Source: an uncultured Clostridia bacterium (GTDB lineage: Bacteria; Bacillota; Clostridia; Christensenellales; Borkfalkiaceae). Taken from it: a DNA stretch of 14,398 nucleotides. Both the position numbers and the translations under genes were made by a program. The number at the start of each line of letters is the position of its first letter. The first letter of the stretch is position 1. Positions 12,371-14,398 of this stretch are shown here, one piece after another. Where the stretch lies: contig CANPZH010000024.1 in assembly GCA_947589335.1 (NCBI GenBank), forward strand, positions 1-14,398, given 5' to 3'. The notes beneath the pieces are model-generated. The model was given only the letters and a program-made list of their open reading frames with translations. It had not been told where the DNA came from and searched no databases.

Positions 12371-13363
12371 ATGAAGGAAAAGACGTATGAAAGAGAGAAT
12401 GCGATCCTGTCGCCCTATGCGATGAGATCGCAGGAAAGCCGCGGGCGGCTCAGAGAGGAGCCGCCCTGTTCCATGCGCACCGACTTTCAGCGCGACCGCG
12501 ACAGGATCATCTATTCCAAGGCGTTCCTCCGCCTCAAGAACAAGACGCAGGTGTTCTTCGCGCCCGACGGCGATCACTACATGTCCCGCCTGACGCACAC
12601 CCTCGACGTCAGCCAGATCGCCCGCTCGATCGCCCGCGAACTCTCTCTGAACGAAGATCTTGCCGAGGCGATCGCCCTCGGGCACGACCTCGGGCATACG
12701 CCCTTCGGGCACGTGGGGGAGCGCGTGCTCTGCCGTCTCGCGCCCTGCGGGTTCCGCCACAGCGAGCAGAGCCTGCGCGTCGTGGACAAGCTCGAGAAGG
12801 ACGGCAGAGGGCTCAATCTGACCTTCGAGGTCCGCGACGGGATCCTGAACCACGGCAAGAACGGGACGCCGCACACGCTGGAGGGCGCCGCCGTCTCCCT
12901 TGCAGACCGCATCGCCTACATCAACCACGACATCGAAGACGCCGTCCGCGCGGGCTATCTCAGGGAAGAGGAGCTCCCCAAGGAGGCGATCGACCTCTTC
13001 GGACGGGACACGTCGGAGCGGATCAACACGGCGATCCTCGACATCTGCACGGAGTCGGAGGGGAAGCCGTATGTGCGCATGTCCAAGGAGCGCGGCCGCG
13101 CCCTCGAAGCGCTGAGGGCGTTCATGTTTGAGCATGTGTACGAGCGGGCGAACAAGGTGATCCAGGAGAGCGCGGAGCGCATGCTCGGCGAGCTCTACGG
13201 ATATTTCACCGCCCGCCCGGAGGAGCTCCCCGCCGTCTACCGGGGGCTCATGGAAGAGGACGGGATCGACCGCGTCGTCTGCGACTATCTCTCCTCCATG
13301 ACGGACAGATACGCGATCGGCGTGTTCAAACAGCTGTACGTTCCGCGGGAGGGCGGACTATGA
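12371..13363 (+). CDS. dgt: dGTPase-like HD-domain deoxynucleoside triphosphate triphosphohydrolase
   Basis: A 330-residue HD-superfamily protein of the dGTPase-like type, which removes triphosphate from dNTPs and so adjusts dNTP pools. The N-terminus carries the family's LSPYAMRSQESRGR and RTDFQRDRDRIIYSKAFLRLKNKTQVF. The metal site is H76 (RLTHT), H105/D106 (GHDLGHTPFGH) and D179 (LADR). The start is placed at ATG 12371 because relatives begin just before the ERxxxLSPYA block. No Shine-Dalgarno precedes it. GAGGAG at 12333-12338 is 32 bases away and only 2 bases before an in-frame TTG (12341), which is too close. The stop overlaps dnaG by ATGA, matching the dgt–dnaG order of many Clostridia. 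Family assignment is firm; nucleotide preference is not. Confidence 0.92.
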   Translation: MKEKTYERENAILSPYAMRSQESRGRLREEPPCSMRTDFQRDRDRIIYSKAFLRLKNKTQVFFAPDGDHYMSRLTHTLDVSQIARSIARELSLNEDLAEAIALGHDLGHTPFGHVGERVLCRLAPCGFRHSEQSLRVVDKLEKDGRGLNLTFEVRDGILNHGKNGTPHTLEGAAVSLADRIAYINHDIEDAVRAGYLREEELPKEAIDLFGRDTSERINTAILDICTESEGKPYVRMSKERGRALEALRAFMFEHVYERANKVIQESAERMLGELYGYFTARPEELPAVYRGLMEEDGIDRVVCDYLSSMTDRYAIGVFKQLYVPREGGL

Positions 13364-14398
13364 ACGGCAACGGTTTCCCGGAATTTCTGGCCTTGCTCAA
13401 GGAGAAAAACGACATCGTTGAGGTCATCGGTTCCTATATAAAACTGGAGCGAAGGGGATATAACTATTGGGCGTGCTGTCCCTTTCATCACGAAAAGACG
13501 CCCTCTTTTTCGGTCAACGCGGCAGACCGCTACTATCACTGCTTCGGCTGCGGCGTCTCGGGAGACGTGATCGGCTTCGTCAAGGAGTATGAAAACGTCG
13601 ACTTCATGCAGGCGGTGCAGATCCTTGCGGCGCGCGCCCATCTCGAGGTGCCCGCCTTCGACAACCGCTCCGCCGAGGAGGTGCAGGAGAAAAAGCGGCG
13701 GAAGGACAGGCTCCTCTCCCTCATGAAGGAGACGGCGCGGTTCTATCTTCACAATCTCTATTCGGGGAGGGCGGATCCCCATCTCGAATACCTCGAAAAG
13801 CGGAAGATCCTCCCCACGACGATGCACAAGTTCGGGCTCGGCGCCTCGCTCGATTACACCTCTCTGCCCGCCTTCCTCCTGCAGAAGGGGTTCACCCCCG
13901 AGGAATGCGAGGCGAGCGGCGCCTGCGCGAAGTCTCCCGACGGGCGGCTCATCGACGCGCAGGGCGGCAGGCTCATCATCCCGATCATCAACAACATGGA
14001 CGAGGTCATCGCCTTCGGCGGGAGGATCCTCGTCAAGACGGACCGCGCGAAGTACAAAAACACGCGGGATACGGCGCTCTTCGACAAGAGCAAGAACCTC
14101 TACAACATCAACCTCGTCAAGCGGCTGAAGCGGGCGGGCGGGATCTCCTCGCTCATCATGGTCGAGGGATATATGGACGCCATCTCCCTCTACCAGGCGG
14201 GATTCGAGAACGTCGTCGCGAGCATGGGGACCTCCCTCACCAAGGAGCAGGCGCGCCTGTGCAAGCGTTACACGGACAGCGTGTTCATCAGCTACGACGG
14301 GGACTTCGCCGGACAGAAAGCCAACCTGCGCGGGCTCGACATCATGAAGGCGGAGGGCCTCAAGGTGCGGGTCGTGCCGCTTCCCGAGGGGCTCGATC
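13360..14398 (+). CDS. dnaG: DNA primase, 3'-truncated by the window end
   Basis: DnaG makes RNA primers for replication with the DnaB-type helicase. The first 346 residues are present. The N-terminal CHC2 zinc-binding domain has C40, H43, C61 and C64 (CCPFHHEKTPSF...YHCFGCG). The catalytic core follows, with GGRIL and the YKNTRDTALFDKSKNLYN block. The TOPRIM motifs are MVEGYMDAI (E269) and YDGDFAGQKA (D313, D315). The helicase-binding C-terminus lies beyond the window. The ATG at 13360 overlaps the dgt stop (ATGA), and GGGAGGG (13347-13353) is 6 bases upstream. In Firmicutes rpoD/sigA usually follows dnaG, so it may lie just outside. Confidence 0.98.
   Translation, partial: MNGNGFPEFLALLKEKNDIVEVIGSYIKLERRGYNYWACCPFHHEKTPSFSVNAADRYYHCFGCGVSGDVIGFVKEYENVDFMQAVQILAARAHLEVPAFDNRSAEEVQEKKRRKDRLLSLMKETARFYLHNLYSGRADPHLEYLEKRKILPTTMHKFGLGASLDYTSLPAFLLQKGFTPEECEASGACAKSPDGRLIDAQGGRLIIPIINNMDEVIAFGGRILVKTDRAKYKNTRDTALFDKSKNLYNINLVKRLKRAGGISSLIMVEGYMDAISLYQAGFENVVASMGTSLTKEQARLCKRYTDSVFISYDGDFAGQKANLRGLDIMKAEGLKVRVVPLPEGLD

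Overview
All genes lie on the plus strand. The window carries housekeeping and biosynthetic genes of a high-GC, Gram-positive-type bacterium. The M24 peptidase–efp pair (compare yqhT–efp of Bacillus), the dgt–dnaG pair, purine-rich Shine-Dalgarno sites and sigma-A-like promoters point to Clostridia. A Christensenellales-type lineage is my guess from gene order and base composition; it is not demonstrated.

Layout. (a) 1-632: the 3' part of an endonuclease IV-like gene. (b) 661-689: a near-consensus promoter placed so close to the next ATG (696) that the mRNA is probably leaderless. (c) 696-5606: M24 peptidase, efp, dtd (D-aminoacyl-tRNA deacylase), a PhnP-like metallo-beta-lactamase-fold hydrolase, a patatin-like phospholipase and a membrane-anchored ComEC-type metallo-beta-lactamase protein. 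(d) 5611-10135: a compact shikimate cluster, aroC-aroB-aroE-aroQ-aroK, followed by an SDR reductase. Every junction from aroC to the SDR gene is a 4-bp ATGA/GTGA overlap. A strong intrinsic terminator (10161-10180) ends this block. Genes from 696 to 10135 run with gaps of at most 80 bp and no internal terminator that I can see, so they may form one 12-gene transcription unit. (e) 10181-12304: an AT-rich control region with four tandem copies of a 21-bp palindromic site around a promoter, then a single cytoplasmic GH31 alpha-glycosidase gene. (f) 12371-14398: a dGTPase-like HD phosphohydrolase translationally coupled to dnaG (DNA primase), which runs off the window end.

How the genes fit together. 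AroB, AroQ, AroE, AroK and AroC cover DAHP to chorismate except for EPSP synthase (aroA); the DAHP synthase that feeds the route is also absent. Both must be encoded elsewhere. EF-P and DTD serve translation (polyproline stalling and D-aminoacyl-tRNA removal). Dgt and DnaG serve the dNTP pool and replication priming. The GH31 gene is the only part that looks like a regulated catabolic module.

The most interesting non-coding signals are the four-site operator array at 10194-10282 and the apparently leaderless promoter at 661-696. I see no CRISPR, tRNA, rRNA, insertion sequence or phage gene. No gap exceeds 300 bases; the longest is 10136-10318.
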